The notes under the pieces were generated by a model. That model saw only the letters and a list, made by a program, of their open reading frames with translations, had not been told where the DNA came from and did no database searches. From Voacanga thouarsii (taxonomy: Eukaryota > Streptophyta > Magnoliopsida > Gentianales > Apocynaceae): DNA of 64,000 nt. The stretch's first letter is position 1. Each line of letters opens with the position of its first letter. Below are positions 35,759-47,022 of the stretch, piece by piece. The position numbers were made by a program, and so were the translations under genes. The stretch covers positions 496,001 to 560,000 of the forward strand of contig JANUWF010002297.1 in assembly GCA_026120185.1 (NCBI GenBank). Direction: 5' to 3'.

Positions 35759-37630
35759 TGTTGGATTGTATGCCATGTTAGACTAGGTTTCTGATGTAAA
35801 ATTGAATATTTTAATAAAAGAATTTATTTTCAGAAATTGTTTGTGAATTTACTTTTTGTTTGTGCACGATTTTCATTTGGAACAGACCCATTGTGTTTAA
35901 ATAAGTGATCCATGTGAATGATGGTCTTTCACAGTAAGGTATGGATCACGGGTTATTTAACACATAAACATTTGTTCTTAACCTATTGATGAGACTGGGA
36001 ATCTCATCATGTTTAGGTTATTATGTTATGAATTCTAAATGGGGAATGGCTTACCTTTAGCCGGTGAGTAGTCCACTCACTTTATAACATAGGCGTATTT
36101 CGAATACGTAGGACATGACCTGTAGTAGTAGTTTCTAAAAAGTACTATATGATAGAAACCTAGACTATTACCACTACAGCGTGGACTAGTACTCTACGAC
36201 TTGAGTATGAGTTGGTAGTCTGGCGAAGCTGGAAGCATATACTTTGATTTGCTATAGTTGAGGTTCTATCGTAGGGCCAATATACTTGCATGTTGGGTAT
36301 GTGTGACTAGTTAGTTAAGACAGACTTGTACAAGATAGTTTCTGCACTATATCGCCCCTTGTGGTTGACCGAATGGTCTAAAATGTCCAGGGCCCTGGGA
36401 AACATGACTTGGATGTTTGCTTTAGGGTAGCTCCCTTGGAAAGCGGAAACACTCCAGGAAGTCGTGGATCATTGGACTAGAATCCTAAGGATGGTAGATG
36501 TCATTTAGAGGGGTGTTAGTACACTTCTTCCTTTCTAAATGTACGGCGATGTGTAGAGGGGTATTTTAGTCATTTCACCTGTAGGTGGAGACTTTGCTAT
36601 CGCAGCATTGTCCTTGGGGTCAATATTTCCTTATGGTGATATTAGAAAATATTTAAAATGCAAAATACAACTATTTATATAGTAGGGGTATTTTGGTCAT
36701 TTTAGCAGCCAAGGCGATGTGTCTTTTTGGTCCTTGGAATAGCCCGTAAGTCCTAACTAATTTTGGGTTGAGGAATTGGTCTCAGTTGAAGAGGATTTTA
36801 TTTTATTTGATTTTATTCAGGAAGTCTAATTTATTATTAGACTGGAATAAAATAAATAAATTAATTAAAATAGGAGTTGAGAGAAATTAATTATCTAGTT
36901 TATTTGGTTAGTTAATTATGCAGGGCCTAGGTCCAGTATGAATAATTAAGAAATTAACCTGGGCTTAAACTAGGGGAGATAATTAATGTTTAATTATTTA
37001 TTGGGTTATTTATATAGGCCCAAGAAATAAATAATTATTATAGTTCACTTGGGCTCATTAATTATTTATTAGGTTGTTTATATAAGTCCAGGAAATAAAT
37101 AATTAATATTTATTATTTTAGGCCTTTTCGGTCTAAGGAAAATAATAAATATTTTTCTGGCCCAATAGCTTAGACCTTAGGGTTTTTTCCAGATACGGTT
37201 AAGAGGAGTTTAGGGTTAGGCCAAACTGATTCTCATGATAACATCCGGGTGTTTTGAAATCCCGGGGATATGTTTATCAGATAATGAGAGACCTTAGGGT
37301 TTTTTCCAGATACGGTTAAGAGGAGTTTAGGGTTAGGCCAAACTGATTCTCATGATAACATCCGGGTGTTTTGAAATCCTGGGGATATGTTTATCAGATA
37401 ATGAGAGACCTGTTTTGGCTAACCAATAAAACTAGTCTCTGGTAGAAAATAAATCCTAATTTCCCTAACACTACACAAGACTCACGTCTCTCTCTCTCTG
37501 TCTCACGCCACTCCCTCTTCTTGGTTTTCTCCTTGGACTTTGCTAATCAATAGTGAGTGAACCAAAGAGATTTGAGACCATTCTTCTTCTCTGTTGTGTT
37601 CACCGACTAGAAGTTAGGCAGAGGAATATC
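35759..37630 (+). repeat. 3' LTR of the Angela-like element, with a tandem duplication
   Basis: Starts TGTTGGATTG and matches the 5' LTR from 36252. A 117-base unit (37177-37293) is repeated at 37294-37410 with one visible base difference; the 5' LTR has a single copy. Similarity ends at 37630, where other sequence begins, so its last part is missing. Confidence 0.85.
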
Positions 37631-38807
37631 TCGAGAGCTGAAAAGCTAGGCGTTCATGCAAACAAGACGGAGTAGAAGGCTAGCGGGTGTTCAACCGGAA
37701 GCTTCTTCAAGTGGACAAAGCGAGGCGATTCTAGTCGTTCAATCCGCTCCTACTCAACCTAGAAGGGTTAAGGAGCGCAAATGTATGATCTTCACGCTTC
37801 CGTATGGCCTTTATGGCTCGCGGTTATTTTTTCTCCAATTTTTTTCACGTACAGTGCATGCTCTCCTGTTTTCTTCTTTCCTCAACCAGAAAAATAACCT
37901 AATGAGTTCGCTTATTATGTGACCTTATAGGTTCATTTAACACTAGCAGTGTGCCCAAATCACATTTAAATGGCCCACAAGTTATAAGCAGTTTCTAGCA
38001 AAATATTATAACTATCCAGGTTAAATGAAGATCAGTGATCTCTTTGAACCAAACCATAATTTTATATTTAGTCCTTTTGTCACACGATATCCAGATTAAG
38101 CATAAGGCACGGAGAATGTCATCCTTATTAAGCTTAATCAATTATTTCTTGATCTTATAGTAGATTGTTCAAACAAATTATATCAATATCTTAGATTGAT
38201 ATATTTGAGCATCGCCACGTATTTTAACAGTTTAACTTATTAAGGGACCCATGGATATCTCTCCCATAATAAAGAGGGACAAATTCCATCACTATCAATC
38301 ATATTCCTCTCCTTAATTTATTCTATATCCAACAATACTCTAATTTATTAGCTAATTAAAAATAACTTTAGGCAATGTCAAAATATAGATTTATCAAGTA
38401 GGAAACAATGATGAATTCAGGTCGAAAGACTTTTAATATCATTATGGCTAGAAAGTACTTATAACATGTTCCATGAAGTACTCTCACAGTGGGTCATGTC
38501 CAATACAATGTTCTCTAACATTTATTTATGTTTTAACTAGATATCACATATATCCATGACCAGTAAAACATAGCCATCAAGTTACAAACATACTAATCTT
38601 ATTTTATTATTGTTCCACTAATAATAATCGGTCAGGGACAGTCTAAGAATAGTCATTGTATTGATTGTAGGGGTTTACTATCAAGTCATATACTTGATGA
38701 CTACAAAACTAAATGCACTATTTATGGAAAGAAATACATCATATTACTACATAATACATAATGACAATAGTATAAGTACAAATTGACTTTAAGGCATATC
38801 CCTAACA
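37631..38807 (-). repeat. Ty1/copia LTR fragment (minus strand)
   Basis: On the minus strand it begins TGTTAGGGATATGCC at 38807 and contains a block around CCATGGGTCCC typical of copia LTRs. The left limit is uncertain: 37631-37800 may be other sequence. No target duplication was found. Confidence 0.6.
37656..37788 (+). CDS. Unrecognised coding-like fragment
   Basis: Starts MQTRRSRRLAGVQPEASSSG and continues to about VKERKC, basic and Ser/Gln-rich like the N-terminus of a nuclear or Gag-type protein; the rest of the frame (to 37922) looks non-coding. Local GC content is higher than around it. It may be a host-gene scrap or part of an LTR leader. Low certainty. Confidence 0.25.
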
Positions 38808-38856
38808 GTTTTGTTGTTTGTTTGAGGATAAGCAAGGTTTTAAGTGTGAGGGTTTA
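38808..38856 (+). other. 3' end of the outer Athila-type interior, with polypurine-like tract
   Basis: GAGGATAAGCAAGG then AAGTGTGAGGGTTTA just before the 3' LTR, the same arrangement as at 23120-23150. Confidence 0.7.
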
Positions 38857-40481
38857 TGATGAAGGCTTATCATATATATATTTTTTAGTATTTTTATGAT
38901 TTATTTGAGATAAATTCTTACGCAATTCACTACTCACTACACCCTTTTCATCTTGTTTTTGTTAGGAAATAAAAAAAATACCAATTAAAGATGAAAAAGA
39001 AGAAAATGGAAGAAAAATGAAGAAGGCATAGAATGAAGATAGTGGCCTAGGGAAGTGACTTCCTTAGGCCGCCTATACTACTTAAAATTCGCCAAATTTC
39101 TAGAAGGTTGGTGGCCTAGGAAAGCTTAAGTTCCCTAGGCCACTTAGTTCTAATTGTGCATAATTTCTAGATTATTCGGAGCCAAAGGAACTAACTTTTC
39201 TTAGTCGCCCAGTGCATTCTCATGTGTGCTTCGTGATTTAGACTTAGCAGCCTAGGGAGATGGAAGATCCCTATGCCACCTTGTGATGTTCGTGAAGAAC
39301 AAGTGTCCAGAAAGTTGGCAGCCTAGGGAGAAGCAAGTTCTAGGCCGCCTGGTTGTTTGTTGTTGTGGGTCTGGACTTGGAAGCCTTGGAAAGCTTAAGA
39401 ACCCTAGGCCATCTTGTCTCTGGAATACTTGGTGGCCTAGGGAAGTCCAAGTTCGCTAGACTGCCCACAAGTTGATTCTGCACAATTCTTAGCGTGTTTT
39501 CTACAAACTGCTACACAAAGAGTATATAATGCATTCTTTCATACACAGACAAGAGGTGGACAATTGGAAAGGCTTAAGGTTTTCTCTCAAGAACCCTATG
39601 TCTAGTGAGTTTGCACACAATGAAGAGAAGAATACCAAGAGAGTCAAGGAGGAAAAAGAGAGATTACTTAAAAATCTTAAGAGAAAGAAGGAGGATTGCC
39701 TTTGAGTTTGTTTTTCTCTTATTTTTATAATTTTACTTGTAATTCTTATGCTAAGATTTTATTGTTAGTTGTAATGAAGGGTTGTACCCTATTCTTATGC
39801 TTGAGGATGTTATTTTTTCTTTAGATCTATACTTTTTGTTCTATGGTGTTTGGTTATTTATGCTTATTTGGTTATCTTAGTTGAGTTGAGTTTTGGTTGA
39901 TTAGTTTCAATTAAATGTTCTTCTGAGAGATAGGGTTAATTTTTGGACAACCACTTAGATAATTTAATATTTTCCATTTTCAATTAACCCGAGATAGAAG
40001 TTAAGAATTAGGGCTAATTACCAAAAGGTTTGCGAGATTGCCAGGTTTGGTTGGTTAGACAGAGATACAAATTAATCGAATTTGGGCGTAGAAATCTCAT
40101 AACTTAAAAGAGAGTGAGTTTGATATTTGACTCACTTCAGTGTAAAAAATTAGGAATTACAACCCAAGGGGTGCTTATCTTTTAGGTATTGAATGGGAGA
40201 ATTCCTTTTCTTACATGGATGTATTTCTTTCTCATTTCTTGATGAACTTATGACTCTCTCTTATGCAAGAATGACTTTTCTCCTAGTGCAATCAGTCATA
40301 TATATCTCATATTTTTATTTGGTCAAACAATGAGAAGAGAAGGAAGTAGGGATAGTATAATAAGTGCACTTGCATATATGTGTGTATTGTGTGATTTTAA
40401 TTGACATTTTAATTAGTAAAACTTATGTGTATGTGAAGCACATTTGATATAAATTTTATATATGCACAAACACGTGCATTA
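38857..40481 (+). repeat. 3' LTR of the outer Athila-type element
   Basis: 1,625 bases, from TGATGAAGGC to TGCATTA, followed by the duplication atagt. It is uninterrupted and shows what the split 5' LTR looked like. Confidence 0.87.
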
Positions 40482-40628
40482 ATAGTTATAACTTTATCAG
40501 CAACACACAGTGCTAAACTAAATTACCGAAGAAATAGTGTGGGTAAATTAGCCCTAAGGGCATTCTCCTATATTTTGACTTATGACAAACATTGATGAGG
40601 ATTAACTTATGTGATTTATATGTGATAG

Positions 40629-40789
40629 GACGTGTTCGATGTCAATTCTTTCAAGGCATGCAAAAGAGGTTGCTAAGCAGCTCTTAAGGAAATGAAATCT
40701 AAAGAAGTGATTGATCAAGTACAACTTCAAGAGCTAGCAAATCGTGAAGTCCTTATGAAAGAAGCTTAGACTAGGAATGGTTTGTCAAG
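40629..40789 (+). pseudogene. Exon-like fragment of an unidentified host gene
   Basis: A 161-base stretch bounded by acceptor-like GTGATAG and donor-like GTATAAT. It reads DVFDVNSFKACKRGC, stop, AALKEMKSKEVIDQ, then VQLQELANREVLMKEA, stop (TAG), TRNGLS. Charged and helical, unlike the retroelement proteins. Neighbouring 40487-40628 and 40790-40889 look intronic. Not recognised; dead copy. Confidence 0.35.
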
Positions 40790-40889
40790 GTATAATGTGT
40801 AAATTCCTATGTCTCCTTTACCTTATAATTCAATTTATTTTTACCTTGAAGCACACAAATAAAATTATTTTAAAAAATAGGTCTTCAAA

Positions 40890-41861
40890 TGTTTGGATTG
40901 AGTAGTTTGGATGGACCACTGCATCCAAAACTTTGTCCAAAACTCTGTAATAGTTTCTAAATGTTTCTACCTAAAAATGTGCTGTTTTAGACTTGCTTTT
41001 TGGATGCACTTTCTTGCGATTTTTAAGTCCAAGATTCTGGAAAACCTGACAGTGAAAAACTAGCCATTGCTATCTTGCTTTTTGTTGTTGTAAAAGCTTT
41101 CAAAACTCGATTTTGAAGTATATTTGTGTGCTATCTTTCTCAGAAATACTCTTACATTTTAGAATACAAAAATCTCTCTTTTCATTTGTGCTTCAAAAGT
41201 GAAATTAAATTATTCAAGAGGTAAAAGGTTTTATGCTCATCTGTTCGCAATCTACTCAAGTCTGTGAGCTATTTCTGTAAACTTTCCTTCATTCTAACTT
41301 GTATCATGGTTGAAGAGTTAAAACCCAGTTGGGGTAAGCTTTGATTGTTATGATTAAAGAGGTTGGGTGTAAAACTGAGGTTGATAATTCTCTTGTGTAA
41401 AATTGGTGTCACCTACCACTATTAAGTTGGAAAAAAGTTTTAGTGAGTGTGTTGAAATTATTAAGCAAAAGCTTAAGGTAGTGGATGTAGATCATTTGAG
41501 AATCCAACTACTATAAATCTCTGAGTTCTATTTCATATCTTTTGCTTAAATTTCTTCACTACACTCTCACTGACTTTTGTCTTTAAATGCCCTATTTTGT
41601 TTTGCTAAAATCAGTGAGCTATTTATGATCCTTGCATTCTGATTTAAACCTAGCATTTAATATCTCAATTACCCATCTTTATTTCCTATCATTTTGTGCT
41701 GACTTTAGAAGACTCCTAGTCGCATTCTGGAAATCATGAAGTACCCTTGAAGATTGGAAGTATCTTTGCTTATCAGCTCAAAAGTTATCTTTGGGGAACC
41801 AAAATTTTTAAATCTACTCTTGTTTTGCCAAAAACCTTATTCATCCTCCTAAGGTGTTTTA
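40890..41861 (+). repeat. 5' LTR of the Sirevirus (start uncertain)
   Basis: Lies immediately before the PBS; a TG at TGTTTGGATTGAG (40890) is a plausible start, but no second LTR is available for comparison. Confidence 0.5.
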
Positions 41862-41863
41862 AT

Positions 41864-41875
41864 TGGTATTAGCTC
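41864..41875 (+). other. Primer-binding site, initiator tRNA-Met type (diverged)
   Basis: TGGTATTAGCTC compared with the usual TGGTATCAGAGC. Confidence 0.6.
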
Positions 41876-41922
41876 ACGGTCTACTCTATTTTCAATCTAA
41901 CAACCATGTAGAAAAGATCCTT

Positions 41923-43438
41923 ATGGCAGAAACATTTGTTCTACCTTATGTTGAAGGGTCTTCAATAAACAGACCTCTTTTGTTCAATGGAAGCAACTAT
42001 ATATTTTGAAAAAACTGAATGAAGATTTATGTCTACACAATTCATTTTGAGTTGTGGAATCTAATTGAGAATGGACCATTTGTTCCGTCAAAGTTTGTTG
42101 AAGGCAGAAAAGTGCCTAAACTAAGTGATGAATATGACAACGAGGACATTTCAAAAATGACCCTGAATTTTTATTCAATAAATATATTGTGCTATGCTTT
42201 TGATGCTGATGAAAATAATCGGGCTAGTGGCTTTGATTCAGCTCATGAAATGTGGAGACTACTTGAGGTTACCCATAAGGGGACAAATCAAGTAAAAGAA
42301 TCGAAGCTAGGACTCTTTGCCCGAGATTATGAATTGTTCTCTATGAAGCCAAGTGAGAACATAACCGATATGTTCACTTGATTCACAAAAATTATGAATG
42401 GTCTAAAAGCATATGCAAAAACTTATTCCTTTGGAGAGCAAAACAAAAAACTACTTTATGTTCTGCCAAAGAGTTGGTAGCAAAAAACTCTTACTATTGA
42501 GGAATCTAAAAATTTGAATAACTTATCCACTGAAGAGCTAATTGGCTCTTTCCTGACCCGTGAAATGAAACTTAAAAGGTTTCAAGAATATGATGATGAT
42601 GAGAAAAGCAAACATGGAAGTTCCTTAAAAGTAATCAATGAAGAAACTAACAGTGATCAGACTGATTATGATGATGGCATTGATTTAGACACAGAAGAAT
42701 TGGCTATGGTAGCTAGACAATTTAGAAAAATATTCAAAAAAATCCATTTCAAAAAGGGTACAAAGCTCGTGAAAAAAGAAAGTACATACTTCCTCATTCA
42801 AATCTCAATGCTTTGGATGCAAAAGGACGAAACATTTCATTGTTGATTGTCTAGTGGCCAAAGAAAAGGAGGCCATGCAATTTAGAAAGAAAAAGAAGGA
42901 CACAAAGGTAAAAAAAGGAAAATGATTGATTGGAACTTGGGATCAAGTAGAATTTGAAACTGAGAAAAGTTGTGATTTAGAAAATAAAATGGCCAACATC
43001 TGCTTCATGGCTATGGAGAATACGGTAAATCCTACATCTCCATATTTAACAACTGGTTTGCATATTTCTGATTGTGAAAATCATGACGATTCTAGAAAAT
43101 TACTTTTTAATATGTTTCATGGAGTAAAGAAAATGTCGAGAAGAAACAAAGAGATGAAGATAAAAATTAATTCCTTATTAAATGAGAATACAAAGTTGTT
43201 AAATGAGAATGAAGTCTTACTTAAGTCATATATGCGTTCGGACATTGAACAAAATGTTTTCATCACATCCTTTCATCATTTGTCTTTAGAAAATAAATGC
43301 TTATGTGACAAAATTCATTCTCTTGAAACTATGGTTAACAATTTTGATGATATGAAGAGTAAAGTCAATAATTTTACCTCATGTACTGAAAAGTTTACAA
43401 ATGGCAAAAATAATTTGGAAAATTTTCTTGGGACATAA
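41923..43438 (+). pseudogene. Sirevirus Gag
   Basis: Particle protein. Starts MAETFVLPYVEGSS at 41923, with two early TGA stops (about 42008 and 42017), then the UBN2-type Gag domain (FELWNLIENGP, SAHEMWRLLEVTHKGTNQVK). A TGA at 42379 interrupts a position normally Arg. The frame continues at 42514-42846, then shifts; a zinc knuckle CFGCKRTKHFIVDC at about 42809 is in the next frame, followed by the long coiled-coil extension (INSLLNENTKLLNENEVLL) characteristic of Sirevirus Gag. Stops and at least one frameshift make it non-functional. Confidence 0.82.
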
Positions 43439-43740
43439 CACACAGTTGGAAACCTAAATGGTCTAGCCTATAGACATGATATTAGAACTAAAAATTACAA
43501 ATTTTGCTTTGTAAGGGCTGCTTCATCATATATGACACATAGTTGTTGCATATATTGTGAAAATTTTGGACATAAAGTATCTAAGTGTCATATTAGGAAG
43601 AAAGTGCAGTATGGTATAAAAATGTTTCGAGGGTAAAAGGAACTATCACTAACCCCTATGGACCCAAGAAGGTATAGATACCAAAAGTCACTCTTCCATC
43701 TTGTGTATAGGAACATTTGTGGGATAAAAGGAGCTCCATA
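43439..43740 (+). pseudogene. Gag-Pol junction with a second zinc knuckle
   Basis: Includes CIYCENFGHKVSKC, a CX2CX4HX4C motif, and broken linker sequence leading into protease. Confidence 0.6.
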
Positions 43741-45143
43741 AAATGGATTTTAGATAGTGGATGCTCACGACACATGACAGGAAATGCCAGACTATAAGCG
43801 ATGGATTTTTCACTTTTAGAGATAAAAATAAAGCAAAAATACTTAGGATAGGTAATGTTGGTAAGGGATCTTCAACTATCATCAAGCACGTGCTATTAAT
43901 TAATGAATTAAAGTATAATCTTCTTAGTATCAACCAATTATGTGATAATGGATGCAAAGTTATTTTTAAAAAAGATTCTTGCATCATCATAGATAGTTCC
44001 AGCAATAAGATTATTCTTGTTGCTAATCGTGTTGGAAATGTTTATCTTCTCTATCTTGATGATCTTGTAGCACATGATATTAAATGCCTTTCTGTGAATG
44101 ATGATGATAGCTATCTCTAGCACAGAAGGATAGGTCATGTATCATTGATTTGATAAATAAATTATCTGCAAAAGAACCTATTAGAGGATTGCCTAAAATG
44201 AGATTTGATAGAAATAAAGTGTGTAGCCCTTTCTAATCTGGAAAACATACCAAAATCTCTTTTAAGCCCAAGAAAATGATTTCAACATCAAAACTTCTTG
44301 AGCTCATACATATGGATTTGTTTGGACCAATGAGGACCATTAGTCTTGGTGGTAAGAGGCATGCTTATGTAATTGTGGATGGTGTCTCAAGATTCACTTG
44401 GGCTTTGCTTCTTGCTCAAAATGATGAAGCCTTCTCTAAATTTTCAAAATAACTCAAACGTGTTCAAAACTTCATTGGTTGCAAATTAATCTTAATTAGA
44501 AGCAACAATGGTAGAGAATTTTGCAACCATGATTTCACTAAATTTTGTGAGGAAAATGGTATTTCACACAATTTTTCAGCTGCCAGAACTCCTCAACAAA
44601 ATGGTGTGATTGAGAGGGAAAATTGAACCTTGCAAGAAATGGCAAGATTAATGCTATGTGAAATCTCCCTTCCAAAATATTTTTAGGCTGAGACTATGAA
44701 TACAGCCTGCTATATTGTCAACCGAGTTATGCTAAGACCTTTCCTAAGGAAAACTCCTTTTAAACTCATATTTGACAAAGTTCTATCCATTTCATATTTC
44801 AAAGTTTTTGGATGCAAATATTTTATCCTTAATACTGATGACAACCTTGGAAAATTTGATGGCTAATCTAATGAGACTATATTTCTTGGATATTCTTCCA
44901 ACAAAAAGACATATAGAGTGTGCAATAAAATAACTCTATGTGTGGAAGAATCTGTACATATTGTGTTTAATGAATCAAATATATATTCTTCTAGAAATGG
45001 TAATGATGATATAGGTATCTCAAAAGAAAAGGACTAAAGAGGTCATGAATCAAGATCTACCAAGGGATTTGAAATATAAAACTGTCCATCCAAAAGAGCA
45101 GATCATTGGTGATCCTAGCCTTGGAGTTAAGACTAGACGATAC
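43741..45143 (+). pseudogene. Sirevirus protease and integrase
   Basis: Protease begins KWILDSGCSRHMTG (43741), the copia aspartic protease signature, and shifts frame near 43795. Open sequence at 43761-44120 leads to the integrase zinc region (HRRIGHVS). The core follows in another frame: ELIHMDLFGP, then LIRSNNGREF, then NGVIERENRTL-like sequence with a stop within it. In the second motif the catalytic Asp (RSDxG) is Asn, so integrase would be inactive even if the frame were sound. The coding sequence stops at 45143, where the copia LTR is inserted, and resumes at 47023. Confidence 0.8.
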
Positions 45144-47017
45144 TGTTGGGTATCTCACGTGTATCATATACGATGTAGTGAAAAAATAAGAACGAGATAC
45201 CACATCAGGATCTGTATATGTGTGGAAAACAAGACATATATATAGTAAACAAAGAAACAAAGATAACAGCTTTTACCTTTTTTTGTTTGTGTGGAAAACA
45301 AAACTTTCCTTCTTCAAGTATGATAATTATGGTGCGATCCAGCAATCCTCTTGAAGAATCTCCACAAGAGTTGAATATCCAACCACTATAATCACAGTGT
45401 GTGGTTATCTCTAACAGTAATCCACACAGAGGATACACTCAAGCACCATGATTTTCTGTGCTAGCAGAAAATAACAATGGTGGCTGGGGTTTTTCTTGTT
45501 CTTCAAAAAACCAGAGAATGAAGAAGAAGAAGACCCTTGGTGTTCTCTTGGAGAGACACATGAAAATTGAGAGAGCGTGTAGAGTAGAGAACAAAAGATC
45601 ATATCATATATCCACTTGTGTGCCATTTGGTTTTTGTAGAATTGGAACATATGACCTTTGGTTTTCATGTTTTGTTTTTCTTGTGTGACCATTGAAGTCA
45701 CACGAAAAGCTCAACAATAAAACCACTTTGGTTATATCTCATATAACCAAAAGCCTCTACAAAAACCACATCTGAGAATACCAAACAATTCTCCAATTCC
45801 AATTGGAACCCATTAAGTTTTCAGAATTACAAATTGGCTCGTCAATTATAACTAATTATAATTTGGCCACATCAACTTCTTTCTTGTAATAAACCTCACT
45901 ATGTTATCAAATAACATCTTGAGTATATATTCCTCTTTTGTGTGTGACCTATTAGGTTTCCCAGTTAATTGGTAGCGAACATGAATTAATCCAAACGTCT
46001 TTGAGATTAATAATCCTTAATTAATTAGAATTAATCCTATTAATTCTAATCAGGATCAGTTTATTAATTCATCAATTAATAAACCCATATTCCCAAATCA
46101 TGAGTAGTATCTAGCAACACATCATGATCACCCAAGAGTCCAGGAAGTCAAGTGGCTTGACATGAACCCTTCAATAACAAACTACAGTGCAATTAACTCC
46201 TTTCACCATACAATATCTCATTCGGTCTGGAGTATGGAACTAGTGCTAACTCCCTCCATAATATATATTAATTCTGGCCCGAATATAATTATACTTGTAC
46301 CAGGAACCCACTACTCTCAATGTGTCCCAATTGAAATCCTTTCCAATACACATACGCCCTGGCCAAGGACTTAATAATAATTCCTACAAGTGGCCGTGAG
46401 ATATTCGCCTCTACTATTAGGAGTGGCGAATCCTTTATTGACCCTCTTAACTACTTTCATTTACCTCACAATGTACTCAATATCCATCTCATAGGCGGCC
46501 CTCGATCGAGCTCCGGAGATTGGTTCAGCAAACAAAGTACCTTGGAGATCTCAAGTCTAAGGATACTTGCACGTTTGCTATATTGAGATTACATTATTGG
46601 CACTAAATAGTTATCCATATGATTATCTCATAACTAGGTCATCCAATGAACTTGTTCCACTAACAAGTATCCATGTGTTAACTTTGAGTATCCCAATACT
46701 GACGGATATGAGAACCACCACCTGATCAAGATAAGAAGTTTTAACACATGCTAGTCTTAACGCATTAATGATGTCCTGCCTCATTAATACTATGATTAGG
46801 GACTATTTAAGTACTAACACTATATAGTATAGTAGGAATCTCATATCATGATCTCTATCATGATTTCCTTAACACAGTGTTGTACTAGGGACTTTATCCA
46901 ACAGTTATATTACTCAAAAGTAATCAAAAGAAACTATAAGATAAATAATGCCTTTTATGAAATAAAATGTGTCATATACAACGTACAAGTAATTGCCTCT
47001 AGGGCATAACACTAATA
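45144..47017 (-). mobile_element. Solo copia LTR inserted in Sirevirus pol
   Basis: 1,874 bases flanked by the 5-bp duplication gatac (45139-45143 and 47018-47022). On the minus strand it runs from TATTAGTGTTATGCCC (expected TG appears as TA) to GATACCCAACA. It has no PBS, coding domain or second LTR. The Sirevirus pol protein reads on across the insertion. Related to the LTR fragment at 13591-14405. Confidence 0.83.
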
Positions 47018-47022
47018 GATAC

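Larger units (their letters stand above)
30294..37630 (+). mobile_element. Ty1/copia Angela/BARE-like element
   Basis: 5' LTR (30294-31555 recognisable, lacking about its first 493 bases), leader, one gag-pol frame (31837-35736), polypurine tract and 3' LTR (35759-37630, cut at the right). The two LTRs look nearly identical by eye, so this is among the younger insertions. Gag-pol order is Gag, protease, integrase, RT, RNase H, defining Ty1/copia. The LTR start TGTTGGATTG after AAGTGGGAGAT and the long LTR point to the Angela/BARE group, with Tork/TAR as alternatives. Confidence 0.85.
14892..40481 (+). mobile_element. Athila/Tat-type Ty3/gypsy element, 25.6 kb with nested insertions
   Basis: The outermost element of a nest. 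LTRs start TGATGAGGAC (14892) and TGATGAAGGC (38857) and end TGCATCA (25259) and TGCATTA (40481). The 5-bp target duplication atagt flanks both sides (14887-14891 and 40482-40486). A tRNA-Asp-type PBS follows the 5' LTR, a Gag remnant with the Athila-like LRSGKEL motif follows, and a polypurine stretch precedes the 3' LTR. Pol is missing. The interior has been replaced by later insertions: an Athila fragment, an Angela-like element and a copia LTR fragment. A further Athila-like element sits inside the 5' LTR. Confidence 0.85.

Noticed and set aside
43688..44005. Minus-strand frame opposite Sirevirus protease
   Set aside because: Shadow; the plus strand carries the recognisable protease signature.
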